Shown: positions 7,510 through 17,143 of the stretch, one piece after another
Layout: every line of letters starts with the position of its first letter
Numbering within the stretch: position 1 is the stretch's first letter
NCBI GenBank assembly: GCA_030532065.1
Contig: JAUNLW010000001.1
Coordinates: forward strand, 456,347 to 520,346
Length of the DNA: 64,000 bases
Direction: 5' to 3'
Source: Eubacteriales bacterium
Lineage (GTDB): Bacteria > Bacillota > Clostridia > Saccharofermentanales > DTU023
Notes under the pieces: model-generated
What the model was told of the DNA's origin: nothing
Database searches by the model: none
Seen by the model: the letters and a program-made list of their open reading frames with translations, nothing else
Program-made: the position numbers and the translations under genes

Positions 7510-8412
7510 ATGGCAGAAGTACAGTGGTTTCCCGGCCATATGGCCAAGACAATACGTGAACTGGGAGAGACGATTAAAGTTTGTGACCTGGTTCTGGAAC
7601 TTTGTGATGCCAGAATCCCCCGCTCCAGCCGTAATCCCATCTTGGATGAGTTGGCGCAGGGCAAGCTACGTCTTCTAGTGCTTAACAAGGCGGATCTGGC
7701 TGATCCTAAAGCCACTGAGGCCTGGCTCGAACACTTCGAGCAAGAAGGCATGCAAGCTATGGCTATCAATGCTTTAAAAGCAAATGATGTTCGTAAGCTG
7801 CAACTGCAAATCAAAAAGATGAGCGCGCCAATCAAGGCGAGGGCAGAAGCGCGTGGTCGGCGCAGCCGTCCTATCCGAATCTTAATCTGTGGTGTGCCTA
7901 ATGTAGGCAAATCCAGCCTGATCAACAGTCTTATTGGCCGCAAAAAAGCGGCTACGGCCAATAAGCCGGGTGTAACCCGCAACTTACAATGGTTAAAGCT
8001 GGGTACCGAATTACAGCTGCTTGACAGCCCAGGTTTACTCTGGCCAAAACTTGAAACCAAAGAAGAACAAATAGCGTTGGGGGCTGTGGCGGCGGTTAAA
8101 GATGACATTCTGCCGCGCGAAGAGCTGGCCGGTGATCTCTTGCTTCTTCTTTTAGAGTACTATAGCTTCATTTTAGGGCCTCAGCTGGAATTGGATGAAG
8201 ATGATCTGGCGTCTATTTTTGAACAAGCAAGCAGGGAAGAAGCAGCTCATAGGGCGCTTTATCTGGTAGCCAAGTCTTTTAAGCTTGTACGGCAAGGTGG
8301 CGAGCCTGATCTTCAACGAGCTAGTCAATTTGTGCTCAAACAATTCAGAGCTGCTACTTGGGGAAAATTTAGCTTGGAATTCCCGGAAGACAAGGAGTTA
8401 GATCTTGCCTAA
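7510..8412 (+). CDS. rbgA: Ribosome biogenesis GTPase RbgA (YlqF)
   Basis: A 300-residue circularly permuted GTPase. The G4 motif NKAD (residues 59-62) precedes G1 GVPNVGKSS (128-136), then PGVT (153-156) and G3 DSPG (172-175). The N-terminal WFPGHMAK is the hallmark of RbgA/YlqF, which acts late in 50S subunit assembly. The helical C-terminal domain corresponds to the ANTAR-like RNA-binding part. Its place after rplS is the conserved Firmicute arrangement. The start at 7510 follows a GGAGC site, and its 3' end overlaps the next gene by 8 nt. Confidence 0.95.
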   Translation: MAEVQWFPGHMAKTIRELGETIKVCDLVLELCDARIPRSSRNPILDELAQGKLRLLVLNKADLADPKATEAWLEHFEQEGMQAMAINALKANDVRKLQLQIKKMSAPIKARAEARGRRSRPIRILICGVPNVGKSSLINSLIGRKKAATANKPGVTRNLQWLKLGTELQLLDSPGLLWPKLETKEEQIALGAVAAVKDDILPREELAGDLLLLLLEYYSFILGPQLELDEDDLASIFEQASREEAAHRALYLVAKSFKLVRQGGEPDLQRASQFVLKQFRAATWGKFSLEFPEDKELDLA

Positions 8413-9433
8413 CTCGCGCCCTTATAAACCCAGGCTGGGCCAGCGTGATGAAGTCCGGTATCGAGAAATGTCAGCTTTCGAGATAGAAGCAAAGACAGAT
8501 GGTTATACGGCTGTTGCAGGTATAGATGAGGCTGGAAGAGGACCTTTGGCTGGTCCGGTTGCGGCAGCCGCCGTTATTTTGAATCCAGAGCAACCCATAA
8601 TTGGTCTCAATGACTCTAAGCAACTCTCTGCTAAGAAAAGGCTTTGGCTGGAAAACGAGATCAAAGCTAAGGCGCTCGCCTATAGCGTAGCCTTTGTAGA
8701 CGCTTCTCGCATTGATGAGATCAATATCCTGGCAGCCACCAAAGAGGCTATGACTCAGGCCGTTGAAGAGCTTGAACCACTGCCGGATTATCTGCTTTTG
8801 GATGCGGTTTTTTTACCGGGTATCAATCAGCCGCAAAAATCCCTGATCAAAGGCGACTGCAAATCTAATTCCATCGCGGCTGCTTCTATCTTGGCGAAAA
8901 CCGCGCGAGACCGCTTTATGGAAGAAGCGGATAAGACCTATCCAGGCTATAGTTTTGCGCAGAATAAAGGTTACGGTACTGCCGCCCACTATTCTGCACT
9001 GGAAAAGCTGGGATTATGTCCTTTACACAGGTTATCTTTTCTAAAAAAAATAAAAGCTGGCGCTAGCAGAACCACTCCCGCTAAGAATAAAGGTCAGACC
9101 GCCGAGCAAAGGGTTGCAGCGCATCTCCAGCGTCAAGGCTATAAAATCTTGGAGCGGAATTTCTTGCTTGCTCCTTTTGCTGAAGCTGACCTCATTTTGT
9201 CCAAGAGTAATTATCTCTACGTGGTTGAAGTTAAGGCACGTTCTGGTCCAGCTGCGGAAACAGCCGCGCTTGCGGCTATTGACCCCTCAAAAGTAAGTAA
9301 ATTGCGGCTACTTGCTTCTTACTACGCTGAATCCCGCGGTTTTTCTGACCATACAATCGTACTATTGGCGGCCTTATGCCAACTTGACAGCCAAGGCAAA
9401 GTTGAGCGCATCAAATACTTGGAAATAGATTAA
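8405..9433 (+). CDS. rnhB: RNase HII fused to a YraN/UPF0102 nuclease-like domain
   Basis: A 342-residue two-domain protein. Residues about 35-215 are RNase HII: DEAGRGPLAGPV at 41-52 with catalytic Asp41 and Glu42, Asp133 in LLLDAV, and KGDCKSNSIAAASILAK at 149-165 with Asp151. RNase HII removes ribonucleotides and RNA primers from DNA. After a short linker, residues 230-342 form a YraN/UPF0102 domain with the PD-(D/E)XK-like set Asp262, Glu275 and Lys277 in VVEVKAR. rnhB and yraN are often neighbours; here they are one open frame. The TTG start at 8405 has AAGGAG 7 nt upstream; an ATG at 8468 is a shorter alternative. Confidence 0.93.
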   Translation: MPNSRPYKPRLGQRDEVRYREMSAFEIEAKTDGYTAVAGIDEAGRGPLAGPVAAAAVILNPEQPIIGLNDSKQLSAKKRLWLENEIKAKALAYSVAFVDASRIDEINILAATKEAMTQAVEELEPLPDYLLLDAVFLPGINQPQKSLIKGDCKSNSIAAASILAKTARDRFMEEADKTYPGYSFAQNKGYGTAAHYSALEKLGLCPLHRLSFLKKIKAGASRTTPAKNKGQTAEQRVAAHLQRQGYKILERNFLLAPFAEADLILSKSNYLYVVEVKARSGPAAETAALAAIDPSKVSKLRLLASYYAESRGFSDHTIVLLAALCQLDSQGKVERIKYLEID

Positions 9434-9478
9434 TTTAGCCGCGATCTCAAAGATTACTTCAGATTAAATGGTCTTGTC

Positions 9479-10837
9479 TTATAATTTCTTAGCGCCATGG
9501 AAGTCATAGTGCTTGAAGCGAATAGATAAGGCAATATAGCGTGATAATTGGTCTGTCAGTACACCCAACCAGATACCTGTGAGACCCCAGCCAAAAACCT
9601 CTACCGCTAAATAAGTTACGACTGAACGAATTACACCGACACTAACAATAGACACCGTATTGGTGTATTTCAGATCGCCCGCAGCTTGCAGAGAACCACT
9701 ATAAATGATCTGCGAAATTTGGAAAGCGGCAATGACCATAATAAAGTAAGTAATAATAGGTGAGTAGATAGTTAGGATCTCTGGTTTTTCTCCCTGGAAG
9801 AAAACACCAAAGAGAGATTGTCGACCAAAGAACATTGTTATAGCAATAAGGCTGGCCAGAACCAAGCCCATACGCTGGCAGATCTGGGTGTAACGGCGTG
9901 CCTTCCGAGGCTCTTTGGCGCCGAGGCTTTGTCCGGTCAAGGTAACTGCCGCGACTCTCATACCATCGCCGAAGGCAAAGCCGAGACTCAAGAGGTTCAT
10001 GCCTACCTGGTGGATTGCAAACTCATCAGTACCCAGACGGGCAGCCAGGATGGCCGTGACCATAAAGCCAACCCTGAAGCCGATAAACTCAATCAACATT
10101 GTACTCTGGAATTTAATGATAGCTTTAGCCTGTTCCCAGGTGGGACGCAGTTTTTCTGAAATAATGTAAGGAATACTAATAAAACTGTTTTTCTTTAATA
10201 GATATACCAGACAAATAATAGAGGATACTATGGTACTGAGCACAGTAGCTATTGCCGCCCCGACAACTCCCAGGGCGGGAAAGCCTAAGTTACCTGTAAT
10301 CAAAAGGTAGTTAAGGCAGACATTGACCACTGCCGCGGCGACATTCGATATCATCGCAACACTGGTGTTACCAGCGCCGCGCAGGGCCGCATTGATGAGC
10401 ATGGAGATAACATTGAAGATAGTACCCCCCATGATGATGCGGAAATAGGCGCTGGCTGACTCATGAGTATCGGCATTACTGCCTACAAGTCTCATCAGGT
10501 CTTCAGCATAAAACATCAATAAGAAAGTGATGATAACCGTAAGGATTAAGGCATAGATTGAGGCAGTTACCAGTACGCGGTTAGCGCCGGCTCGGTTGTT
10601 TTCACCTTTACGCCGGGCAACAAAGGCTGCCACCGTAGTATTGAGCGCAAAAAAGAGCGTTAGTCCTAAAAATTTAGGCTGGTTTGTAAGTCCGATCGCT
10701 GCTATGGCGTATGATCCTAACTGCGACACCATGATAGTATCAATGATACCGGCTAAAGTAAGAAAGAAGCTTTCTACAACTGACGGCCAGGCAATACCAA
10801 TGGTATGTTGAATCAATTCTCTTCTACTTTGCTCCAT
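9479..10837 (-). CDS. MATE-family multidrug/metabolite exporter
   Basis: A 452-residue membrane protein with about 12 hydrophobic segments in two similar halves. The N-terminal block IAWPSVVESFFLTLAGIIDTI with MVSQLGSYAIAAIGLTNQP and the mid-protein GLTLFFALNTTVAAFVARR are typical of the NorM/DinF-like MATE family, which exports drugs or metabolites by sodium or proton antiport. It stands alone on the minus strand after the RNase HII fusion and diverges from the GntR regulator. Substrate cannot be predicted. Confidence 0.88.
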   Translation of the reverse strand: MEQSRRELIQHTIGIAWPSVVESFFLTLAGIIDTIMVSQLGSYAIAAIGLTNQPKFLGLTLFFALNTTVAAFVARRKGENNRAGANRVLVTASIYALILTVIITFLLMFYAEDLMRLVGSNADTHESASAYFRIIMGGTIFNVISMLINAALRGAGNTSVAMISNVAAAVVNVCLNYLLITGNLGFPALGVVGAAIATVLSTIVSSIICLVYLLKKNSFISIPYIISEKLRPTWEQAKAIIKFQSTMLIEFIGFRVGFMVTAILAARLGTDEFAIHQVGMNLLSLGFAFGDGMRVAAVTLTGQSLGAKEPRKARRYTQICQRMGLVLASLIAITMFFGRQSLFGVFFQGEKPEILTIYSPIITYFIMVIAAFQISQIIYSGSLQAAGDLKYTNTVSIVSVGVIRSVVTYLAVEVFGWGLTGIWLGVLTDQLSRYIALSIRFKHYDFHGAKKL

Positions 10838-11079
10838 ACGAAATTCTATACTCTTCCCCCTTAACTGACCTAGCTAAAAATTATAAATAAAAGCCTAAGA
10901 GGCTAAGAAAAAATATATAACAGATTTCCGCAAAAGTATAGCGCTTATGCATAAAATGAGCTTTTTAGACACAAGGCAGGGGCAAAGGTGAAATAAAAGT
11001 ATGGTTCATCAACAAGTTAATTACATGGCTCTGAGTCGCTTCCGGTTCAAAACATGGAAAAATCAGCTTATAAAACGGG

Positions 11080-11101
11080 GTGGTAAGCTGGTTATTACCA
11101 C
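11080..11101. promoter_or_regulatory. Inverted repeat, candidate GntR operator
   Basis: Perfect half-sites GTGGTAA (11080-11086) and TTACCAC (11095-11101) with an 8-bp spacer. They end 9 bp before the predicted -35 of the GntR gene. Half-sites with GGT and ACC resemble HutC-subfamily operators; autoregulation is inferred. Confidence 0.5.
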
Positions 11102-11110
11102 TAAATTCTC

Positions 11111-11139
11111 TTTCCAGGAAATATCGCTTATGCTATGAT
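11111..11139 (+). promoter_or_regulatory. Promoter of the GntR operon
   Basis: TTTCCA (11111-11116), 17-bp spacer, TATGAT (11134-11139). The start codon is 31 nt downstream of the -10 box. Confidence 0.5.
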
Positions 11140-11169
11140 GTTAGGACAGCATTCGACTGGGAGGCACAT

Positions 11170-11898
11170 ATGAAGTTAGATCGTCATAGTAGCATACCAC
11201 TATACGCCCAATTGCGTGAGCTTATCTTAGAGCGTGTCCAGGAAGGGACTTATGCTCCCGGTAGTAAAATTCCTTCAGAGATGGAGTTTTGTCAGGAACT
11301 GGATCTCAGCAGGCCTACTGTGCGCCAGGCAGTAGCCGAATTAGTGGCGGACGGTGTTTTGGAGATTCATAAAGGTAAGGGTACCTTCGTAACGGAAGAA
11401 GTGGAAAAGATCGTCATTCCGCATTTTACTGCCCTGAGCTTTTCCTTTCTTAATATGAATAGTTACGAGAATCTTGGCCTCAAGTCTATCAAACTTTTGG
11501 AGCCTGACCGCGAAACTGACAAGTATTTCCAATTTCCCGAAGGCCACAGCCATCCCGGCTATTGGCTGGCGGAATGGCCTCTTATTTATGATGATCAAGT
11601 CATGGGTAACTGTCAGTCCTATATACCAGTGCAAATATTCCCGGATCTGGGTCAAAGCATTGCGTCCGGTAAGCGTATGGTCGATATCAAATCGAATAAA
11701 TATGCCTATCTGCCACAGAAGGGAAGCCTGAGTATTTCTGCTCGTCCAGCTCGTAATAAAGAAGCGGCTTTGCTGGAAGTTCCAAGGCGTTCCTACATCC
11801 TGGTCGCGGAAGGACCTTTATTTGCTCGTAGTGGCCATGTCTGCGAGGTCTTGCGTATAATTTTACGCCCCGACCTTATCGCTTTAGAACTTAATTAG
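11170..11898 (+). CDS. GntR-family regulator, HutC/UTRA type
   Basis: A 242-residue regulator. Residues about 5-75 are a GntR winged helix with IPLYAQLRELILERV, GSKIPSEMEFCQELDLSRPTV and HKGKGTFV. The C-terminal part resembles a UTRA ligand domain. I use the ATG at 11170, which has GGGAGG 5 nt upstream; the open frame extends to 11080 but overlaps the promoter and operator. The next gene, a cysteine desulfurase, starts 12 nt after its stop, so it probably heads an operon with the desulfurase and thiI. The effector is unknown; a link to sulfur or thiamine metabolism is only suggested by context. Confidence 0.88.
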   Translation: MKLDRHSSIPLYAQLRELILERVQEGTYAPGSKIPSEMEFCQELDLSRPTVRQAVAELVADGVLEIHKGKGTFVTEEVEKIVIPHFTALSFSFLNMNSYENLGLKSIKLLEPDRETDKYFQFPEGHSHPGYWLAEWPLIYDDQVMGNCQSYIPVQIFPDLGQSIASGKRMVDIKSNKYAYLPQKGSLSISARPARNKEAALLEVPRRSYILVAEGPLFARSGHVCEVLRIILRPDLIALELN

Positions 11899-11910
11899 CG
11901 GTGAGTCAAG

Positions 11911-13062
11911 ATGACTGCCTATTTCGACCATACTGCTACCGGTCTGGTAGATCCGGAGCTTGTTGATTTCTATGCCCAGGCACTTAGAGATTACCCTTAT
12001 AACCCTGCCGCCAACTATAGTGAGGCCAAGCGAGGACTTACGGCCATAAATAAGGCCAGTGAAGAAATTGGCCGCCTTTTAGGCTGCCGTGCAGAGGAAG
12101 TAATATACACTTCCTCCGGCACTGAATCTATCAACACAGCACTAAAGAGTGTGGGCTGGCAGACAAGACCTAAAGCAGGCCAGATCGTAGCTCCTCTAGG
12201 AGAGCATCCCGCCAGTGCGGAAACGCTGAATTTTTTAGATGACAAATTAGAGCGCACTTGCAATTATGTACCACTCGTGGATGGTCGGCCGGACCTGAGC
12301 CTTTTTGAAGAAAGCCTGGCTACGCATAAGACTGACCTCATAACGTGCATGGCTGTAAGTAATCTCACAGGAGCTATTTATCCGGTTGGAGAAATACAAA
12401 AGCTGAAGCAGACATACGCTCCGCAAGCCCGATTCCATATTGACGCGGTACAAGCTCTCGGTAAGATTCCCATCTCCTTTAGGGACTGGGGCGTAGATTA
12501 CATGTCCTTTAGCTTACATAAGTTGGGCGCGCCAAAGGGACTCGGCATCTTACTGGCGCGTAACAACTTGCCTTTAGAACCTTTACTGTTGGGTGGTGGC
12601 CAACAGGGAGGAAAGCGCTCTTCTACAGAAAACCCCGCACAGGCTTTGACTTCCGCTTTCGCGATCAAAAAGAGCTTAGATAACCTGGCGGCAGAAGAAA
12701 AAGCAGCCAACCAACTGAAAGATAAATTTTTAGCAAAAATTGACGCGCTTGGTCTTGACTATAAGAAGCTCTCACCGGAAGAATCTGTCCCTCAAATCCT
12801 GGCTTTATATATACCGGGACTACGCTCACAAAATCTGCAGACAGTTCTGGCTGACCAGGGCTTGCTGGTAGGTATCGGCTCAGCTTGCTCTTCCGCGAAA
12901 GCAGAGGTTGTCAGCCAGGTCAAAGCTTTGGGCTTGAACGGAGAGCCTGGTTATCACTTATTGCGCGTGAGTTTTAATTCACGTAATTCAGAAGCGGAAG
13001 CCTCTGCTTTAGCGGAATCTATTTATACGGCAGTGGACCGTTTCGGTTTAAAGCAAAAATAA
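11911..13062 (+). CDS. Cysteine desulfurase paired with ThiI (NifS/NifZ-like)
   Basis: A 383-residue class V aminotransferase-fold enzyme that takes sulfur from cysteine as a persulfide. Visible motifs are YFDHTATG at 4-11, TSSGTESIN at 68-76, the PLP lysine Lys204 in SFSLHKLG, and the catalytic Cys326 in GSACSSAKAEV. The stop is 19 nt before thiI. In Bacillus subtilis a dedicated desulfurase (NifZ/YtbJ) sits next to thiI and supplies sulfur for 4-thiouridine in tRNA; the same role is inferred here. It differs clearly from the iscS further downstream, so the window carries two desulfurases. Confidence 0.92.
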   Translation: MTAYFDHTATGLVDPELVDFYAQALRDYPYNPAANYSEAKRGLTAINKASEEIGRLLGCRAEEVIYTSSGTESINTALKSVGWQTRPKAGQIVAPLGEHPASAETLNFLDDKLERTCNYVPLVDGRPDLSLFEESLATHKTDLITCMAVSNLTGAIYPVGEIQKLKQTYAPQARFHIDAVQALGKIPISFRDWGVDYMSFSLHKLGAPKGLGILLARNNLPLEPLLLGGGQQGGKRSSTENPAQALTSAFAIKKSLDNLAAEEKAANQLKDKFLAKIDALGLDYKKLSPEESVPQILALYIPGLRSQNLQTVLADQGLLVGIGSACSSAKAEVVSQVKALGLNGEPGYHLLRVSFNSRNSEAEASALAESIYTAVDRFGLKQK

Positions 13063-13081
13063 AAGGAGACTTTAAAGTCCT

Positions 13082-14317
13082 ATGTCACTTACATGTAACG
13101 GGGCTTTGCCCCCCTATAAAAGCCTGCTTTTGCTCCGTTTAGGGGAAATAGCGCTTAAAGGCCTCAATCGTAATCGCTTCGAGAACCAATTACTAAAAAA
13201 TCTCCGCTATCGACTGGAAGCGGAAGGTGACTTCCGCCTGGAAAAACGTGATTCACGCGTCTGGATTCAGGTCGCGGACCAGAATCTTGACCAAAAGACA
13301 CAAGAGCTAATGTTGCAAAAAGCCCAAGCCGCGGCAGTTGACGTTTTCGGCTTTGTATCGCTGAGTCCGGTTCGACAATTTGCTTGTGAATTGGAAGTGA
13401 TGGAGCTGCAGCTATTGGATATGGCTAAAGTACTTTTTGAGGACGGCGAGCAGCATAGTTTCAAACTGGAAGTGAGACGGGTAAATAAAAAATTCCCACT
13501 TAATACTTATGAGCTGGCCTGCCATATGGGGGATCTCATACTGGATGCATTTCCCGAACAAGCCAGCGTAGATGTGCATGATCCGGAAATAACTTTCTAT
13601 TTAGAAGTGAGACAAGAAGCGTATCTCTACCACGAGATTATTCCTGCCAGAGCAGGCTTACCGGTAGGTATGGGCGGTAAAGGTCTGGTTATGCTATCCG
13701 GTGGTATTGACAGCCCGGTTGCCGCTTATTTGATGGCCTCTCGTGGAATGCGGATTTCCGCGATCTACTTTCATACTTATCCTTATACTTCCAACGAAGC
13801 TAAGGACAAGGTCGTGGCTTTAGCTCAGATCCTGACACGCTATACCGGCGATCTGGATCTCTATGTGGTTGACTTTACAGAATGCCAGCTGGCGCTTAAT
13901 GAGCATGTTCCGGAAGATATGATGACGATCGTAATGCGTCGCATGATGGTCAGAATAGCCTGTGGACTGGCGAGAGAACTGGGAATACCAGCCCTGATTA
14001 CAGGTGAGAGCCTGGGGCAAGTCGCCAGCCAGACGGTTGAAGGACTTAGTTGTACCAATAAAGTTTCTGACCGGCCCATTTTCCGACCGTTGATTGGCCT
14101 GGATAAAGAGCAAATCATTCGCTGGTCAAGAGATATCGGCTGCTATGAAACCTCGATCTTGCCCTACGAAGACTGCTGCACGGTTTTTGTGGCCAGACAC
14201 CCCAAGACCCATCCCAGCTTACGTGACGCGGAACAGGCAGAGAGTAATTTAAAGTTGGCAGAACTTATCAAATCCGCTATTGAGAAAACTGCAAAAATAT
14301 CTTTACAGCTAAAATAA
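13082..14317 (+). CDS. thiI: tRNA 4-thiouridine synthase ThiI
   Basis: A 411-residue enzyme that adenylates and thiolates U8 of tRNA. The N-terminal ferredoxin-like and THUMP region begins with LLRLGEIALKGLNRNRFE. The PP-loop VMLSGGIDSPVAAYLM follows at about residues 202-217. Near the C-terminus is a conserved LPYEDCCTVFVARHPKTHP. The rhodanese domain of the E. coli enzyme is absent, as in Bacilli and Clostridia, so sulfur would come directly from the adjacent desulfurase. GGAGA precedes the ATG. Confidence 0.96.
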   Translation: MSLTCNGALPPYKSLLLLRLGEIALKGLNRNRFENQLLKNLRYRLEAEGDFRLEKRDSRVWIQVADQNLDQKTQELMLQKAQAAAVDVFGFVSLSPVRQFACELEVMELQLLDMAKVLFEDGEQHSFKLEVRRVNKKFPLNTYELACHMGDLILDAFPEQASVDVHDPEITFYLEVRQEAYLYHEIIPARAGLPVGMGGKGLVMLSGGIDSPVAAYLMASRGMRISAIYFHTYPYTSNEAKDKVVALAQILTRYTGDLDLYVVDFTECQLALNEHVPEDMMTIVMRRMMVRIACGLARELGIPALITGESLGQVASQTVEGLSCTNKVSDRPIFRPLIGLDKEQIIRWSRDIGCYETSILPYEDCCTVFVARHPKTHPSLRDAEQAESNLKLAELIKSAIEKTAKISLQLK

Positions 14318-14392
14318 AAACCGTTTTAAGTACTTTTTCATGTTAGAATGTGAAACAGCAAATAAATCCAACCAAGTACCAGGAGGTTTGTG

Positions 14393-15634
14393 ATGTACGA
14401 ACATATTAAAAACCAAGATCCGCAAGTTTATCAGGCCATAGCCGATGAGCTGCAACGCCAACGTAACGATATTGAGCTGATTGCCTCAGAAAACTTTGTT
14501 TCTCCTGCAGTCCTGGAAGCTAACGGCTGCATTATGACCAACAAATACGCTGAAGGCTATCCTGGAAAACGTTATTATGGCGGTTGTGAGTATGTAGACG
14601 TTGTTGAGCAATTAGCTATTGACCGTCTGAAACAAATTTACGGCTGCGAACACGCTAACGTTCAGCCCCACTCCGGTGCCAGCGCTAACATGGCAGTTTA
14701 TTTCGCTATGCTTAAACCTGGTGACAAGATCTTGGGTATGGAACTGTCTCACGGTGGTCACCTGACTCACGGTATGAAGATCAACATCTCCGGTAAATAC
14801 TTTGAGGCTCACAGTTACGAAGTAAGCAAGGATACCATGACCATCGATTATGATGCGCTGATGGAACAAGCTATGGAAGTAAAACCCGCTATCATCGTAG
14901 CTGGTGCTTCCGCTTACCCCAGAGAGATCGACTTCAAGAAATTCCGCGAAATCGCTGATGCTTGTGGCGCTCTGCTCATGGTTGATATGGCTCACATCGC
15001 TGGTCTGGTCGCTGCTGGACTGCACATGAGCCCGATCCCTTATGCTGACTTTGTCACTTCTACTACTCACAAGACCCTGCGTGGTACTCGTGGTGGTATC
15101 ATTATGTGCAAGGAACAATATAAGAAGAAGATCGACTCCGCCGTATTCCCCGGTATCCAAGGCGGTCCTCTGATGCACATCATCGCCGGTAAGGCTGTTG
15201 CTTTCGGCGAAGCGCTCAAACCAGAATTTAAAGAATATCAGAAGCAAATCCTCGCTAACGCTCAGGCTTTAGCTAAAGGCCTTACCGAGCGCAAGATCGA
15301 TCTCTGCTCCGGCGGTACCGATAACCACCTCTTACTCTTAGATCTCCGTAGCACCGGCGTTTCCGGCAAAGAGCTGCAGGAGAATCTTGAGAAGTGCCAC
15401 ATTACGGCCAACAAGAACACCATCCCCTTTGACGAGGCCAGCCCGGTTGTAACCTCCGGCCTCCGCGTTGGTACTCCTGCCGTCACCACTCGTGGCATGA
15501 AGGAAGCTGACATGGCTGAGATCGCTGATCTTATCGCCCTGGCAGTCTTCGACTTTGCTAATAAGGAAGAGGAAATTCGCGAAAGAGCACTCAAACTGAT
15601 CGGTAAATATCCTCTGTATCCCGAACTGCAATAG
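14393..15634 (+). CDS. glyA: Serine hydroxymethyltransferase
   Basis: A 413-residue PLP enzyme interconverting serine and glycine with tetrahydrofolate, the main source of one-carbon units. Motifs include [16 protein letters not shown] near the N-terminus, [29 protein letters not shown], and the PLP-lysine block [14 protein letters not shown]. The ATG at 14393 has AGGAGG 6 nt upstream; the GTG at 14390 is too close to it. Codon use is strongly biased, indicating high expression. rarA starts 8 nt after the stop. Its glycine product is a possible link to a Grd-type system elsewhere, but nothing here shows that. Confidence 0.98.
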   Translation: MYEHIKNQDPQVYQAIADELQRQRNDIELIASENFVSPAVLEANGCIMTNKYAEGYPGKRYYGGCEYVDVVEQLAIDRLKQIYGCEHANVQPHSGASANMAVYFAMLKPGDKILGMELSHGGHLTHGMKINISGKYFEAHSYEVSKDTMTIDYDALMEQAMEVKPAIIVAGASAYPREIDFKKFREIADACGALLMVDMAHIAGLVAAGLHMSPIPYADFVTSTTHKTLRGTRGGIIMCKEQYKKKIDSAVFPGIQGGPLMHIIAGKAVAFGEALKPEFKEYQKQILANAQALAKGLTERKIDLCSGGTDNHLLLLDLRSTGVSGKELQENLEKCHITANKNTIPFDEASPVVTSGLRVGTPAVTTRGMKEADMAEIADLIALAVFDFANKEEEIRERALKLIGKYPLYPELQ

Positions 15635-15642
15635 GAACAATA

Positions 15643-16959
15643 ATGAGCCAGAGTGCACCTTCTAAAGCACCTTTGGCCTATCGAATGGCTCCTGAGACGC
15701 TGGCTGACTTTGTTGGCCAGCGTCATATTTTAGCTGAGGGGAAATTGCTCCGCCGTCTGGTAGAAACTGACCAATTATCTTCTCTGATCTTATTTGGCCC
15801 TCCGGGTTCCGGAAAGACTTCTTTGGCCAAGGTTATAGCCAACACTACCAAACGTAGTTTTAAGCAGTTGAACGCGGTAACTTCCGGCGTAGCTGACATT
15901 AAGGCGGTTATTCAGGACAGTCAAAATCCGCTCTTGACTCCGGAAGGCAAGATTGTGCTTTTTATTGATGAGATCCATCGTTTCAATAAAGCTCAACAAG
16001 ACGCGCTACTGCCGGCAGTAGAAAATGGTAGCGTGATTTTGATAGGCGCCACGACTGAAAATCCCTACTTCGAAGTAAACAAGGCTCTTATCTCTCGCTC
16101 AACCGTTTTCCAGCTTTATCCCCTGGATCCAGCAGATATCAAAGAACTATTGAGGCATGCGCTCAAAGATGAGGAGCGTGGTTATGGCCGCATAAATATA
16201 GAGCTGGACGAGGAAGCAGAAAATTTCCTCGCCAATTCCGTAAATGGTGATGCCAGAGTAGCGCTCAATGCCTTGGAACTGGCTGTCCTAACGACTCCTC
16301 CTGATAGCTCCGGTAAAATCGTTCTGGATCTTGATACTCTTGGTGACTGCCTACAGCAATCACCCTTACATTATGACAAGAGTGGAGAAGGGCATTACGA
16401 TACGATCTCAGCTTTTATCAAGTCTATGCGCGGCAGCGATCCTGACGCAGCTTTATATTATTTGGCTCGCATGATCGCGTCAGGTGAAGATGTAAATTTT
16501 ATCGCCCGTCGTATCGTGATCTGCGCTGCGGAAGATGTTGGACTAGCCAATCCTCAAATACTAACACTTACCATGTCTGCCTGGGATGCCGTGAGGGCAG
16601 TGGGAATGCCGGAAGCCAGGATCATCCTCTCCATGGCAACTCTTTTAGTGGCAACTTCTCCTAAGTCCAACTCAGCCTATCTGGCTATAGACGCCGCTTT
16701 AGATGATGTCAGAAACAAACCCCTGGGAGAAGTGCCTATGCATTTACGTAACGCTCCTGCCGCGGGTATGGCAGATTTGGGTTATGGTCAAGGATATAAG
16801 TACAGCCATGATTACCCACTACATGTATCGCCACAAAGTTATCTGCCGGAAAACCGCTTGGGAGTAACTTTCTATAAAGCAGGAGATTTAGGCTACGAAA
16901 AGCAGATCAGTAAGTGGATGAAGCAGATTGAGGCGTACCGAAAAGAGAAGAAATCTTAG
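15643..16959 (+). CDS. rarA: Replication-associated recombination protein A (RarA/MgsA)
   Basis: A 438-residue AAA+ ATPase. Visible are the N-terminal MAPETLADFVGQRHI box, Walker A GPPGSGKTSLA at about 51-61, Walker B LFIDEIHRFNKAQQD, sensor motif GATTENPYFEVN and the C-terminal MgsA tetramerisation region with YDTISAFIKSMRGSDPDAAL and PMHLRNAPA. The protein acts at stalled replication forks. It closely follows glyA and probably shares its transcript. Confidence 0.96.
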   Translation: MSQSAPSKAPLAYRMAPETLADFVGQRHILAEGKLLRRLVETDQLSSLILFGPPGSGKTSLAKVIANTTKRSFKQLNAVTSGVADIKAVIQDSQNPLLTPEGKIVLFIDEIHRFNKAQQDALLPAVENGSVILIGATTENPYFEVNKALISRSTVFQLYPLDPADIKELLRHALKDEERGYGRINIELDEEAENFLANSVNGDARVALNALELAVLTTPPDSSGKIVLDLDTLGDCLQQSPLHYDKSGEGHYDTISAFIKSMRGSDPDAALYYLARMIASGEDVNFIARRIVICAAEDVGLANPQILTLTMSAWDAVRAVGMPEARIILSMATLLVATSPKSNSAYLAIDAALDDVRNKPLGEVPMHLRNAPAAGMADLGYGQGYKYSHDYPLHVSPQSYLPENRLGVTFYKAGDLGYEKQISKWMKQIEAYRKEKKS

Positions 16960-17143
16960 CAGTTAGCAGATGCTAATAAAGCGTATCCTAACTTAAGAAA
17001 TACAGTAACTTTCGTTACTTGGCCAATAGAGCCCTTATTCTAGAATTAAGGAGTAGGAATTCCAGTTTGGAGGCTCAGGCCATGGCGTTTGAGTGAACAA
17101 ACTTAATATGTAACTTAATGTTTTTGGTTAGGAGTGATAAATA

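Larger units (their letters stand above)
10838..11169. other. 332-bp divergent intergenic region
   Basis: The region separates the leftward MATE gene from the rightward GntR gene. It is AT-rich. It holds a weak AGCC/GGCT hairpin near 10890 and, on the right side, a palindromic operator candidate (11080-11101) and a promoter (11111-11139). No conserved small gene is visible; the frame open back to 11080 is only an upstream extension of the GntR gene. Confidence 0.6.

Noticed and set aside
14612..15247. Long open frame of 211 codons antisense to glyA
   Set aside because: It mirrors the strong codon bias of glyA, has no ribosome binding site, and lies fully inside a certain gene.
17069..17096. 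Four-codon leader peptide upstream of iscS with a GGAGG site
   Set aside because: Too short to support; no regulatory codons or attenuator hairpin pair seen.
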